DNA of 15,079 bases, taken from CAZPQV01 sp964588705. Lineage in GTDB: Bacteria; Bacteroidota; Bacteroidia; Flavobacteriales; Weeksellaceae. The notes under the pieces were generated by a model, which was not told the DNA's origin, did not search any database, and worked only from the letters and a program-made list of their open reading frames with translations. The stretch spans positions 1-15,079 of the forward strand of contig CAZPQV010000053.1 in assembly GCA_964588705.1 (NCBI GenBank), in the 5' to 3' direction. How positions within the stretch are numbered: position 1 is the first letter of the stretch; every line of letters starts with the position of its first letter. This document shows positions 4,546-13,144 of the stretch, in pieces. A program made the translations under genes and the position numbers.

Positions 4546-7500
4546 TTATTTCTTGTTAAGCTGTTTAAACTTATAGTATGAAACTCCTGCCAGCAATATC
4601 ATTCCTGCCGTTCCTAAATAAACCCATAACGGTACAGGAATCGGGTCTCCCGTTGCATAAGAATGAAGTCCGCTTAGATAGTAATTTACTCCAAAATAAG
4701 TCATGATTATCGTGCTGATAGCAAACATTGTTGCCACATGATACGCCCATCTTCCGCGCAAGCCCGGAACCAAACGCATGTGCAATACAAAGGCATAAAC
4801 GATTACTGAAACGAAAGCCCAGGTTTCTTTTGGGTCCCAGCTCCAATATCTTCCCCAAGATTCGTTTGCCCAAATTCCTCCGAGAAATGTTCCAACGGTA
4901 AGTGCATAAAGTCCTATGGTTAAAGACATCTCAGAAACAATGGTCAATTCTTTAATCGTTCTGTCGTTATGAAGTTTATACGATTTCTTATCGGCCATGA
5001 TATAGAACAGCAGACAAATCATCGCAATTACAAAGGAGAGTCCGAAGAAACCATAACTGGATGTAATAATCGCTACGTGAATAATAAGCCAGTACGATTT
5101 AAGAACCGGTTCCAAAGGTGTAATCTGTGGATCCAATGCTGAACCTCCGTGCGCAAATCCCATCATAATTACGGCAACCATAAATCCGGCTGCAGGAATT
5201 AATGCGTTCGAGTTTCTGTAAAGCGCAAAACCTGCCGTAATACCAACCCACGAAATAAAGACAATCGCTTCGTAACCGTTACTCCACGGAGCGTGACCGG
5301 AAATATACCACCTTCCGATTAATCCAACCAACTGAAGGAACCATCCAATCGCACCAATATAAAGTGTGATTTTAATGGCTTTTTTGATGATGTTTTTAGG
5401 TCTGAAAAGTTCAATGAATCCAAGTACCACCAATATTCCACCGATTAAGGTATAGAAAATCAGAAGCCTGAAGTTGATGTCTACTTTATTCATAAGAACT
5501 TCAGTTTTCACCTGTGCATCTGCCGGTACTACGTTTTTCCCCCAAGTTTGCTGATAGTCTATAAGTTTTTTCAGTTCGGCATCAGCTTTTGCCCAGTTTC
5601 CGTTTTGCTGTGCGTCCAGAACTGATGAGAAATAAGGTCCCATGACGTTCTGGCTCTCCATATCCGGCTCAAAATTTTGGTCAAGCCATGAATGCCATGT
5701 TGAGTTCGGGTCGTTTTTTAAAGGAACAATTCTCATAAACTGTCCGCTGAAGAATTCATTAAAAATCTGAACTCTTTCGTTTACCAAAATTACCTCCTTA
5801 TCGTAATTACTCTGTTCTGCAGGTTTTTTAGCAAAAGCTATATTGTAATCTTCTTCCAGAACATAGCTTAAAGATCCGTCCGGATTTGCCGGGAAAAGAT
5901 TCATCAAAGATGTATAACCCTCGTCGTTGGCCTTGGTTTTTTTCTTCAGTTCTTCACCACCTTTTGTTCCAATTCTGATGAGCGGAACCATCGTCCAGCT
6001 TGGCGTATCGGTATTTACTGAAAGGAACCATTGCTCTGCCGTTAAATAATTTTTCCCGGATCCTTTGAATTTATCTTTTTTATAAAGTTTTCTAAGAACG
6101 TTTACCGCCTGCGTACTCATCGGAACGATACGACCTTCGTAGTTCTGCACCAACAGGTAAGCAAATTTATCGGCGTGTTCTTTAGAAATTCTTGTTTTTG
6201 CAATCGCTTCGTCGGCAGAAATGGTTTTCATTGTTGAGAATGAACGTGCAACAGAGTTTTGCTGTGGCTGTGGTTCTGCCTGTTGCGTTTCGCCTTCATG
6301 CTCACTGTCTAAATGAACAGTTCCGTCTTCATGAACGTGAGTTCCTTCTGCAGGCTTAGTCGTCGTTACTTTCGGAGAGCCGTCGGATGCTCCGTGTGTT
6401 TCAATTTTCTGAGCATTAATTCCGAAAGTTAAAAGTAATGCGATTACCGTTGCAGTTTTCTTTTTGCTCATATTTTTAAGCATAGAATTCAGTTTCCAGA
6501 AATGGGTGCCTTTCCAGAAGAATACCACAAACATTGCGGTGAACAGGAAGAAATATCCGATGTATGTAATGAGAGTTCCCCACCAGTCATGGTTTACGGA
6601 AAGAACGGTTCCCTGTCTGTCCGGATCAAAACTTGCCTGGAAGAAACGGTATCCTTTATGATTCAGAACGTGGTTCATATAAATTTTATAAGGCGTCTGT
6701 TTTCCCTCATCAATAATCTGGACATGGCTCTCATACGCACTTGGTGACGAACTTCCGGGATAGGTTTCCATTACGAAATCATCCAGTTTTAAAGCAAAAG
6801 GAGTTAAATAAACTTTTGGGCCGAAACCTAGCATAATGTTCAGTCCGTCCATTGTAATTTGTTTGAAAAGGTTTGGATTTCCTTTTTCTACAGGAAGTTC
6901 TACCAACTGTTTTGTTTTTGGCCCCTGAACTTCAACCGTCAGCATATCAGGAACGTTTTGGTCTTTCTTTTTATCTCCTTCGTAAGCTTCAAGTTTTCCT
7001 TTCCGTATTCCTTCCGGCACCACAATTCTAATATCATCATTGATGGTATATAAACTACGGAGTGAAAGCGGTTCGTAAACATCTTTTGCTACACTTCCGC
7101 TGTCCTGCGTTGCCATCACCATATATTTGGCGTCGGTAGGTGTTTTAATAAAAAGCTCACCATTTTCTTTCTTAAATTCGATAGCGCCATCAATCGGACG
7201 GTTGTATGAAACCAGCATTACTTTCATTGATTTCGATTCGCCATCTTTCAGGAAATAATTCACTCTCCCGTTATCACCGGCATAAACGAAGTGCAGATAT
7301 TCTGTTCCGTTTTCGTTTGCCATCAAGGTATCTTTCTTTCTTTGAATGAAATCAACAGCTTTTACTGATATTTTCTTTCCGTGATAATCGTAAGACGCTT
7401 TAAAGTTTTTATGGAGCGGCGACATCAGATAAGGAATATCTTTATAATTCAGAACGTCGCCTTTTTCTTCAATCTGTATTTTAAAGAAATTTTTATCGGT

Positions 7501-7848
7501 AATAATCTCGTTGGAAGTTTCGCCTTCACGAATGTGCATTATCCCTTCGAAACTGATATATCTTGTAATGGCTCCACCAATAAATAAAAGAATAAATGAA
7601 AGGTGAAAAACCAAAACCGGCCATTTTTCTTTTCTCCAAAGTCTGTAACGTGTGATATTTCCAACAAAATTCAGGATAAGAAGCAGCATCACCACTTCAA
7701 ACCATTTTGCTTCATAAACCAGGGCTTTGGCAGTAGGCGTTCCGTAATCGTTTTCAATGAAAGTTGCATAACCCATTGCTACAGCATATACCAGCAGCAA
7801 AACAGCCATCATTCTTGTTGAAATAAAAAAGTCCAGGATTTTCTTCAT
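4546..7848 (-). CDS. ccsA: cytochrome c biogenesis protein, ResB/CcsB-CcsA fusion
   Basis: This is a System II cytochrome c synthase that carries haem across the inner membrane and attaches it to apocytochromes. The protein is 1100 residues. Residues 1-450 are ResB/CcsB-like, with membrane helices near 14-30, 50-65, 77-95 and 423-445 around a large periplasmic part. Residues 790-1090 are CcsA-like with several helices and the haem-binding WWD signature WANESWGRYWSWDPKE (993-1008). Likely haem-ligand histidines are His82, His852 (GHAPWSNGYE), His924 and His1061 (GLHSY). Between the halves lie a signal-peptide-like segment (460-480), a His-rich stretch (His504, 506, 512, 517) and a 250-residue soluble region. 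I chose ATG 7846-7848 (MKKILDFFIS). The frame stays open 21 codons further to 7911, but that stretch overlaps the likely -7 box and does not look coding. It is divergent from ftsK and ends at a strong terminator. Confidence 0.93.
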   Translation of the reverse strand: MKKILDFFISTRMMAVLLLVYAVAMGYATFIENDYGTPTAKALVYEAKWFEVVMLLLILNFVGNITRYRLWRKEKWPVLVFHLSFILLFIGGAITRYISFEGIMHIREGETSNEIITDKNFFKIQIEEKGDVLNYKDIPYLMSPLHKNFKASYDYHGKKISVKAVDFIQRKKDTLMANENGTEYLHFVYAGDNGRVNYFLKDGESKSMKVMLVSYNRPIDGAIEFKKENGELFIKTPTDAKYMVMATQDSGSVAKDVYEPLSLRSLYTINDDIRIVVPEGIRKGKLEAYEGDKKKDQNVPDMLTVEVQGPKTKQLVELPVEKGNPNLFKQITMDGLNIMLGFGPKVYLTPFALKLDDFVMETYPGSSSPSAYESHVQIIDEGKQTPYKIYMNHVLNHKGYRFFQASFDPDRQGTVLSVNHDWWGTLITYIGYFFLFTAMFVVFFWKGTHFWKLNSMLKNMSKKKTATVIALLLTFGINAQKIETHGASDGSPKVTTTKPAEGTHVHEDGTVHLDSEHEGETQQAEPQPQQNSVARSFSTMKTISADEAIAKTRISKEHADKFAYLLVQNYEGRIVPMSTQAVNVLRKLYKKDKFKGSGKNYLTAEQWFLSVNTDTPSWTMVPLIRIGTKGGEELKKKTKANDEGYTSLMNLFPANPDGSLSYVLEEDYNIAFAKKPAEQSNYDKEVILVNERVQIFNEFFSGQFMRIVPLKNDPNSTWHSWLDQNFEPDMESQNVMGPYFSSVLDAQQNGNWAKADAELKKLIDYQQTWGKNVVPADAQVKTEVLMNKVDINFRLLIFYTLIGGILVVLGFIELFRPKNIIKKAIKITLYIGAIGWFLQLVGLIGRWYISGHAPWSNGYEAIVFISWVGITAGFALYRNSNALIPAAGFMVAVIMMGFAHGGSALDPQITPLEPVLKSYWLIIHVAIITSSYGFFGLSFVIAMICLLFYIMADKKSYKLHNDRTIKELTIVSEMSLTIGLYALTVGTFLGGIWANESWGRYWSWDPKETWAFVSVIVYAFVLHMRLVPGLRGRWAYHVATMFAISTIIMTYFGVNYYLSGLHSYATGDPIPVPLWVYLGTAGMILLAGVSYYKFKQLNKK

Positions 7849-7900
7849 AATACACTCTCTATATCGGACATTAAAGTCTGAATTAATATTTGATAATGCG

Positions 7901-7908
7901 CAAAAATA
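7901..7908 (-). promoter_or_regulatory. -7 promoter box for ccsBA
   Basis: On the minus strand TATTTTTG matches TAnnTTTG, followed by GCGC. The predicted start near 7896 leaves a leader of about 48 bases before the ATG at 7848. It argues against using the upstream in-frame start at 7911. No clear -33 element is seen. Confidence 0.4.
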
Positions 7909-8076
7909 CAATTTTAAAACCGTTTATGAAATTTTAAAATAAAAAAATTGGTAGATAAAAATGGGCTTTTCATCGATAAAATTTGAATAAAAACTCTCCC
8001 ACTTTCTGATAAAAAATTAATTATAGAAACCTTTGCTGACAGACTTATTGCAGAAATCCACAGTAAACCGATAATG

Positions 8077-8115
8077 TTTAGTGTTTTTTACCATTTTTGA
8101 GTTAAAAACATTAAA
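8077..8115. repeat. imperfect inverted repeat overlapping the ftsK -7 box
   Basis: TTTAGTGTTTTTTAC (8077-8091) is nearly complementary to GTTAAAAACATTAAA (8101-8115) across a 9-base spacer, with one wobble-type mismatch and some slippage in the T-run. It covers the region from about -45 to the -7 box of ftsK, where an operator could sit. The AT-rich composition makes a chance match possible. Confidence 0.25.
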
Positions 8116-8119
8116 TTTG
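8112..8119 (+). promoter_or_regulatory. -7 promoter box for ftsK
   Basis: TAAATTTG matches the TAnnTTTG consensus and ends 14 bases before the ATG at 8134, predicting a short leader of about 10 bases. No -33 TTTG lies at the usual distance. Confidence 0.45.
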
Positions 8120-8133
8120 CCAACATTGATATT

Positions 8134-10599
8134 ATGGACAAGAAAACAAAAAACACACAGGAAAATTTAAATCCAAATAATAAAACGCTTTCAAAACCAC
8201 GCATCTTTTTCGGACTGCTGTTCATCATTGTTTCAGCAGTATTTTTAATATCATTTGCTTCGTATCTGCTTAACTGGAGGGCAGATCAAAGCCAAGCCGG
8301 AACGATGCTCGACAAATCCGTAACCTCTTCCAATATGTTTGGAAAAGTCGGTGATTTTTTGGGTAATGTTTTTGTTTTTGAAAGCATTGGCGTTGCAGCG
8401 TTCATCATCGCTTTTCTGCTTTTCATGTTTGGAACCTTAATCCTGAAAAAGAAATATTTTAAACCTTGGAAAACCATTGGTCATTCCCTGTTTTTCATTT
8501 GTTGGCTGCCAATTTTAATGGGTGCTATCACGCAGGGTGAAGGTGTTTTGAGCGGTGTTTACGGGTTTCAGATTATGGATTTTCTCCAGTCTGTCATCGG
8601 AAAAGTTGGACTTTGGGTGGTAATCGTTTCAAGCATTGCGCTTTATTTTATTCTCGAATTTAATCTTCGTCCGAGTTCCATAAAATCGAATCTTGAATCT
8701 TTGAACGACAATACTATTGGAAGGGTTAAAAATATGCTTCCGAGCACTGAAAAATTCGAAGCAGATGAAGAATTGGATGAACTTGCAAACGACGGAAACG
8801 AAATCGAAAAAACAGCACCACAAAAAGTAGCAGTTACAGAAAATGTTTCTCCTAAAGGTTTTCCTGAAGTTCCGGTAAGCAACGATTTTGAAAAAATATC
8901 AACTCCGAATAAAACTTCATTTGAAAATGAAGAACCAAAACCTGTAAGTGTAAATCTTGGCACTGCGACAAAAACAACCGAAACAAAAACCGAAAAAGAT
9001 AATTTTGATTTTAAAGTTGAAGTTGCGCAGGAAGTTGATCAACTGGATGAGTCGGAGAAAAAATCTGCTGAACTCGTAAAAGAACATGGTTTATATGACC
9101 ATAAACTAGAATTAGCGAAGTTTCAGATGCCAAAAATCGACCTTCTGAAAGATTACGGCTCCGAAGAAATCTCTATTAATAAAGAAGAACTTGAAGAAAA
9201 TAAAAACCGAATTGTTGGTTTACTGAAAAATTTCAATGTTGGAATTTCTGAAATTAAAGCAACGATTGGCCCAACGGTAACGCTGTATGAAATCGTTCCG
9301 GAAGCGGGAATCCGTGTATCTGCGATTAAAAAACTTCAGGATGATATTGCCCTGAATCTTTCAGCATTAGGAATCAGAATTATTGCTCCAATGCCTGGAA
9401 AAGGAACTATCGGAATAGAAGTTCCGAGAAAAAATCCAACAATGGTTTCGATGCGAAGTGTAATCGCTTCACAGAAATTCCAGAATGCTGATATGGATTT
9501 ACCGGTGGTTTTTGGTAAAACAATTTCCAACGAAATCTTTACAGCCGACCTTGCAAAAATGCCTCACCTTTTAATGGCAGGTGCAACAGGACAGGGTAAA
9601 TCTGTTGGGATAAACGCCATTCTTACATCACTGCTTTACAAAAAACATCCTAGCGAACTGAAGTTTGTAATGGTGGACCCGAAAAAAGTGGAATTGACAC
9701 TTTATTCAAAAATTGAAAGACATTATCTTGCCAAGCTTCCTGATGCTGAAGACGCCATTATTACCGATACACACAAAGTGATTAACACACTGAATTCACT
9801 TTGCGTGGAAATGGATACGCGCTACGAATTGCTGAAAAACGCATTCTGTAGAACCATAAAAGAATACAACAAAAAATTCACCGAAAGAAAACTGAATCCT
9901 GAGAACGGACACCGCTATTTACCTTATATCGTTTTGGTGGTTGATGAGTTTGCCGATTTAATTATGACTGCAGGTAAAGAAGTTGAACATCCAATCGCAC
10001 GACTTGCACAGCTGGCGAGAGCCGTTGGAATTCACCTGATTGTAGCGACTCAAAGACCATCGGTAAATGTTATCACCGGTATGATTAAAGCTAACTTCCC
10101 TGCAAGAGCAGCATTCCGTGTGATTTCGAGTGTGGACTCCAGAACGATTTTGGATTCTCCGGGAGCAGACCAATTAATCGGTAAAGGTGATATGCTTTTC
10201 TTCAACGGAAACGAAATTATCCGTTTACAGTGTGCGTTTGTTGATACTCCTGAAGTGGAAAGAATCTGCGAATATATCGGCGAACAGAAAGGTTATTCGT
10301 CAGCATTTATTCTACCTGAACCACCGGAAGCCGAATCTTCAAGCAGCGCAGGAACGTTTGATCCGAATGAGAAAGACGCTCTTTTTGAAGAAGCTGCCAA
10401 AATTGTAGTTTCTACACAACAAGGTTCTACTTCGATGCTGCAAAGACAGCTGAAACTAGGTTACAACAGAGCCGGCAGAATTATGGATCAGTTGGAAGCC
10501 AGCGGAATTGTAGGAGGTTTCAACGGTGCAAAAGCTAGAGAAGTCCTTATTTCAGATTTAAATTCTTTGGAACAGTTTTTGGAAGATTTGCGCAGGTAA
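8134..10599 (+). CDS. ftsK: DNA translocase FtsK/SpoIIIE
   Basis: This septum-anchored, ATP-driven DNA pump clears chromosome ends from the closing division site and activates dimer resolution. The protein is 821 residues. An N-terminal membrane domain has helices near 23-45, 84-104, 115-132 and 158-176. A charged, low-complexity linker (about 180-310) is followed by the alpha domain and the RecA-like motor, with Walker A GATGQGKS (483-490) and Walker B IVLVVDEF (599-606). After an acidic/serine linker (about 728-745) comes the C-terminal gamma winged helix (746-807, with LQRQLKLGYNRAGRIMDQLE) that reads the polar KOPS-type DNA signals. All domains are intact. The linker is short compared with E. 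coli FtsK, as usual in Bacteroidota. The lolA-like and lptF/G-like genes follow on the same strand. Confidence 0.96.
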   Translation: MDKKTKNTQENLNPNNKTLSKPRIFFGLLFIIVSAVFLISFASYLLNWRADQSQAGTMLDKSVTSSNMFGKVGDFLGNVFVFESIGVAAFIIAFLLFMFGTLILKKKYFKPWKTIGHSLFFICWLPILMGAITQGEGVLSGVYGFQIMDFLQSVIGKVGLWVVIVSSIALYFILEFNLRPSSIKSNLESLNDNTIGRVKNMLPSTEKFEADEELDELANDGNEIEKTAPQKVAVTENVSPKGFPEVPVSNDFEKISTPNKTSFENEEPKPVSVNLGTATKTTETKTEKDNFDFKVEVAQEVDQLDESEKKSAELVKEHGLYDHKLELAKFQMPKIDLLKDYGSEEISINKEELEENKNRIVGLLKNFNVGISEIKATIGPTVTLYEIVPEAGIRVSAIKKLQDDIALNLSALGIRIIAPMPGKGTIGIEVPRKNPTMVSMRSVIASQKFQNADMDLPVVFGKTISNEIFTADLAKMPHLLMAGATGQGKSVGINAILTSLLYKKHPSELKFVMVDPKKVELTLYSKIERHYLAKLPDAEDAIITDTHKVINTLNSLCVEMDTRYELLKNAFCRTIKEYNKKFTERKLNPENGHRYLPYIVLVVDEFADLIMTAGKEVEHPIARLAQLARAVGIHLIVATQRPSVNVITGMIKANFPARAAFRVISSVDSRTILDSPGADQLIGKGDMLFFNGNEIIRLQCAFVDTPEVERICEYIGEQKGYSSAFILPEPPEAESSSSAGTFDPNEKDALFEEAAKIVVSTQQGSTSMLQRQLKLGYNRAGRIMDQLEASGIVGGFNGAKAREVLISDLNSLEQFLEDLRR

Positions 10600-10695
10600 A
10601 GATTAATTTCAAACATTCGTTTAGTAATAAAACTTAACTTTTGCTGAAATAATTCATCCAAAAAACAGAAAGTAGTAATAAAAAGAATTTAAAAA

Positions 10696-11343
10696 ATGAA
10701 ATCAATGATTAAAAAAATATTTTTTACGGCAATGGCTTTTGGTGTAGTTTCTATGGGATTCGCTCAGAAAGCAGATGCAAAATCCAAGTCGATTCTCGAT
10801 GCAGTTTCTGCTAAATATAAAGCCAATAAAAACACATACTTCAAATTTGCATACGGAACCGGAAAAAACGGAAAAGTTTCGCAAACACAAACCGGAATTT
10901 TCTACACCACTCCATCTCAGTATAAACTGAAAATTATGGGAATTGAGCAGATTTTCGACGGCACGAAGGTTTATAACATCAGTGAAGAAGATCAGGAAGT
11001 GACGATTGCAAAGGCAACCGGTAAAGAAATGATGTTCTCGCCTACCAATTATCTGAATTCTTATAAAAAAGATTATAACACAACTTACGTTGGTAAAAGA
11101 ACCATCAACGGTGTTTCTGCAGATTTAATTAAGCTGGTTCCAGTGAAGAATGAAGGCATCAAAAATGTTTACATCTTTGTGGATACTCCAAGGAAGCAAC
11201 TTCTGAAAATTGAACAGTATTCCAACACCAATGATGTTGCAGTAATTGCAGTGCAGGATTATAAAACCAATCAGACGCTTGCAGGAGATATGTTCAAGTT
11301 TGATAAAAGTCAATATAAAAACTTTATCATTACCGAATTGTAA
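10696..11343 (+). CDS. lolA: LolA-like outer-membrane lipoprotein carrier
   Basis: This 215-residue exported protein resembles LolA, the periplasmic chaperone that takes lipoproteins from the inner membrane to the outer membrane. A signal peptide is clear: MKSMIKKIF, then a hydrophobic core TAMAFGVVSMGFA, with likely cleavage after GFA near residue 23. The mature part begins with SILDAVSAKYKANKNTYFKF and continues as alternating beta strands (for example GIFYTTPSQYKLKIMG, QIFDGTKVYNI), as in the open beta-barrel of LolA. The call rests on overall pattern and on its place between ftsK and an lptF/G-like gene, an order common in Flavobacteriia. The ATG has an A-rich leader. A near-match to the -7 box (TAACTTTTG, one base too long) lies at 10635-10643. 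A strong hairpin terminator follows. Confidence 0.85.
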   Translation: MKSMIKKIFFTAMAFGVVSMGFAQKADAKSKSILDAVSAKYKANKNTYFKFAYGTGKNGKVSQTQTGIFYTTPSQYKLKIMGIEQIFDGTKVYNISEEDQEVTIAKATGKEMMFSPTNYLNSYKKDYNTTYVGKRTINGVSADLIKLVPVKNEGIKNVYIFVDTPRKQLLKIEQYSNTNDVAVIAVQDYKTNQTLAGDMFKFDKSQYKNFIITEL

Positions 11344-11367
11344 AATATTTCTGAAAACCATAAATAA

Positions 11368-11396
11368 GTCACAGAGTGAAAACTTTGTGACTTTTT
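11368..11396 (+). terminator. intrinsic terminator after lolA
   Basis: GTCACAGAGT (11368-11377) pairs with ACTTTGTGAC (11382-11391) over 10 bp with one G-U wobble, closed by a GAAA tetraloop and followed by TTTTT. It ends the lolA-like transcript and lies only 3 bases before the -7 box of the next gene. Confidence 0.85.
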
Positions 11397-11399
11397 GAT

Positions 11400-11407
11400 T
11401 ATTTTTG
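11400..11407 (+). promoter_or_regulatory. -7 promoter box for the lptF/G-like gene (possibly leaderless)
   Basis: TATTTTTG matches TAnnTTTG and ends 5 bases before the ATG at 11413. With normal start-site spacing the transcript would begin at or within a few bases of the ATG, giving a leaderless mRNA. The box lies in the T-rich tail of the lolA terminator. The expected -33 region is the terminator stem. Confidence 0.4.
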
Positions 11408-11412
11408 CCCCA

Positions 11413-12870
11413 ATGAAAATCATAGACCGCTATATCATCAAGACTTTTTTCGGGCCGTTCCTGTTTATATTCAGCGTTCTGTTTTTCATATTTATTGTAA
11501 ACATCATCTGGATTCAGATGGCGCAATTTGTAGGTAAAGGACTTACCTACGGCGAAATTGCAAAACTGCTTTTCTATATGGGTGTAAGTGTGGTTTCGAT
11601 GGTTTTGCCACTTACGATACTGCTCTCCTCTATCATGACTTTCGGTGAATTTGGCGAACGCTACGAACTTGCCGCGATGAAAGCTGCCGGAATTTCACTA
11701 ACCAGAGTGATGACGCCTCTTTTTATCGTTACGTTACTGCTTTCGACAATATTGTTTTTATTTCAGAATAATATTACGCCGGATTTTCAGCGAAAAGCAA
11801 AGAACATGCTTTACAATATTGCTGCTACCAAACCTGCGCTGAACTTTACTCCGGGGCAGTTTATCAATCAGATTCCCGGTTATTCGGTAAAGTTTGATGA
11901 AATTTCGGGCGAAAGCGGCGAACATCTGAAAGGTGTTTTCATTCATAAAACCACAAACACCTACGAAGACCAACAGTCCATCGTTGCAAAAACCGGAAAA
12001 TTTGTTCCGGCAAGTGATAATAATTACCTGAAACTACTGCTTTACGACGGTTATATCTATGAAGACAATTTCAGAAACAGAAGCTATGACGACCGCTTGA
12101 AGCAGCAGAATCAGGCTGTAAAATTCGATACACTCACTGCACATTTTGATGTGAGCGAAATCATCAGTAAAGCCATCGAAAGAGAACAGATTACCGATGA
12201 CTACCGTTTCCAGACCTATAACCAAATTGATGAAACCATCATCAAAAAGAAAAAAGAAAATCAGGATATTTTTGTTGGTTTGGGAGCCTCAATGGTGAGT
12301 AATACCAATAATTACATCAACGTGATTGAAGCCAGCAAAAAACCTTACAAAGAAAAGATTGTTCCGCAATACAAGATGGATACGCTGAAGAAAGATAAGA
12401 AAATGGACGTTCTTTATTCGGCCTTTAAAAAAATAGAAAATCTTAAAAGAGAACAACAGGTAAAGGACGAGCAGGTTTACGGCATCATTAAACATCAGAA
12501 TAAAATGATTATGTATCAGCAGAGGATTTTTGCGTATTCGTTTACATGTATCATTTTCTTCTTAATCGGTGCAAGTTTGGGAAGCATCATCCGAAAAGGA
12601 GGCATGGGACTGCCGGTAGTCATTGCAATCATAATTTTCATAATTTTCTATGTGATGAATCTAACGGTAGAAAACATGTCGTGGAAAGGAAAAATGAATC
12701 CTTATTTGGCGGCTTGGCTTCCGAATATTATTTTGTTCCCTTTTGGAGTTTGGCTTACATTTAAAGCTTTAACTGATTCGCAATTGTTTGATATAGAAAA
12801 ATATAAAACACTGCTTAAACCAATTATTGAGCGATTCAAAAAACCGGAAGAACATCAGCGATATAAATAA
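11413..12870 (+). CDS. LptF/LptG (YjgP/YjgQ) family permease
   Basis: This is an inner-membrane subunit of the LptB2FG exporter, which pulls lipopolysaccharide out of the inner membrane and pushes it along the Lpt bridge. From ATG 11413 the protein is 485 residues. Membrane helices lie near 11-36, 58-78 and 100-118. A large periplasmic beta-jellyroll-like region (about 120-365) is followed by helices near 372-393, 400-417 and 432-452, the six-helix plan of the family. The cytoplasmic coupling segment ELAAMKAAGISLTRVM (85-100) is the most recognisable family motif. I chose ATG 11413 (MKIIDRYIIK) over an in-frame ATG at 11395, because the latter would add residues encoded by the terminator tail. 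The periplasmic domain is longer than in E. coli LptF/G, with a charged stretch (275-360). LptF and LptG cannot be told apart here. Confidence 0.92.
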   Translation: MKIIDRYIIKTFFGPFLFIFSVLFFIFIVNIIWIQMAQFVGKGLTYGEIAKLLFYMGVSVVSMVLPLTILLSSIMTFGEFGERYELAAMKAAGISLTRVMTPLFIVTLLLSTILFLFQNNITPDFQRKAKNMLYNIAATKPALNFTPGQFINQIPGYSVKFDEISGESGEHLKGVFIHKTTNTYEDQQSIVAKTGKFVPASDNNYLKLLLYDGYIYEDNFRNRSYDDRLKQQNQAVKFDTLTAHFDVSEIISKAIEREQITDDYRFQTYNQIDETIIKKKKENQDIFVGLGASMVSNTNNYINVIEASKKPYKEKIVPQYKMDTLKKDKKMDVLYSAFKKIENLKREQQVKDEQVYGIIKHQNKMIMYQQRIFAYSFTCIIFFLIGASLGSIIRKGGMGLPVVIAIIIFIIFYVMNLTVENMSWKGKMNPYLAAWLPNIILFPFGVWLTFKALTDSQLFDIEKYKTLLKPIIERFKKPEEHQRYK

Positions 12871-12884
12871 TATTTAAAATTAAA

Positions 12885-13088
12885 ATGAATTCTGATAAAG
12901 AACAAAAAATAAAAAACATCACCATTGGTTCCTATATAATTATGGGAATTATTGTTCTGCTCTATTTCCTTAATACTTTCGTTTTCAAAAAACTTGAAGA
13001 GTATAATGTGCAGATGTTGGTTTTTGCTTTACTACTTTCCATTCTTTTTATCAGAAGAATTTGGGTAAGAAGAATTAATTCAAAATAA
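12885..13088 (+). CDS. small two-helix membrane protein
   Basis: This is a 67-residue protein of unknown function. A short charged N-terminus (MNSDKEQKIKN) is followed by a hydrophobic helix at about 13-30, a short polar link FKKLEEYN, a second helix at about 42-57, and a basic tail RRIWVRRINSK. It starts 14 bases after the stop of the lptF/G-like gene on the same strand with no terminator between them, so the two are probably cotranscribed. The positive-inside pattern would place the C-terminus in the cytoplasm. I recognise no named family. The spacing, the AAAATTAAA leader and the sensible topology support a real gene. Confidence 0.7.
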   Translation: MNSDKEQKIKNITIGSYIIMGIIVLLYFLNTFVFKKLEEYNVQMLVFALLLSILFIRRIWVRRINSK

Positions 13089-13116
13089 AAAAGGCTATCT
13101 CACTTTTGAGACAGCC
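13087..13116 (-). terminator. intrinsic terminator for pyrH-frr (two-way with the lptF/G unit)
   Basis: GGCTATCTCA (13093-13102) faces TGAGACAGCC (13107-13116) around a 4-base loop. Read on the minus strand the single imperfect pair becomes a G-U wobble and the stem is followed by six T, so it is strongest for frr transcription. Read on the plus strand it has an A-C mismatch and a weaker T-rich tail, and could still serve the lptF/G-like unit. Its first bases overlap the stop codon of the small membrane protein gene. Confidence 0.8.
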
Positions 13117-13144
13117 TCTTTGATTTTATAAATATAAAGATTGA

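Noticed and set aside
4571..4873. 100-codon minus-strand open frame inside ccsBA
   Set aside because: It is in another frame over the conserved WWD-containing end of CcsA, with no leader or domain of its own; a shadow frame.
7849..7911. Longer ccsBA start at 7911 adding 21 residues
   Set aside because: The added segment (YFCALSNINSDFNVRYREC) does not resemble the family and covers the likely -7 promoter box.
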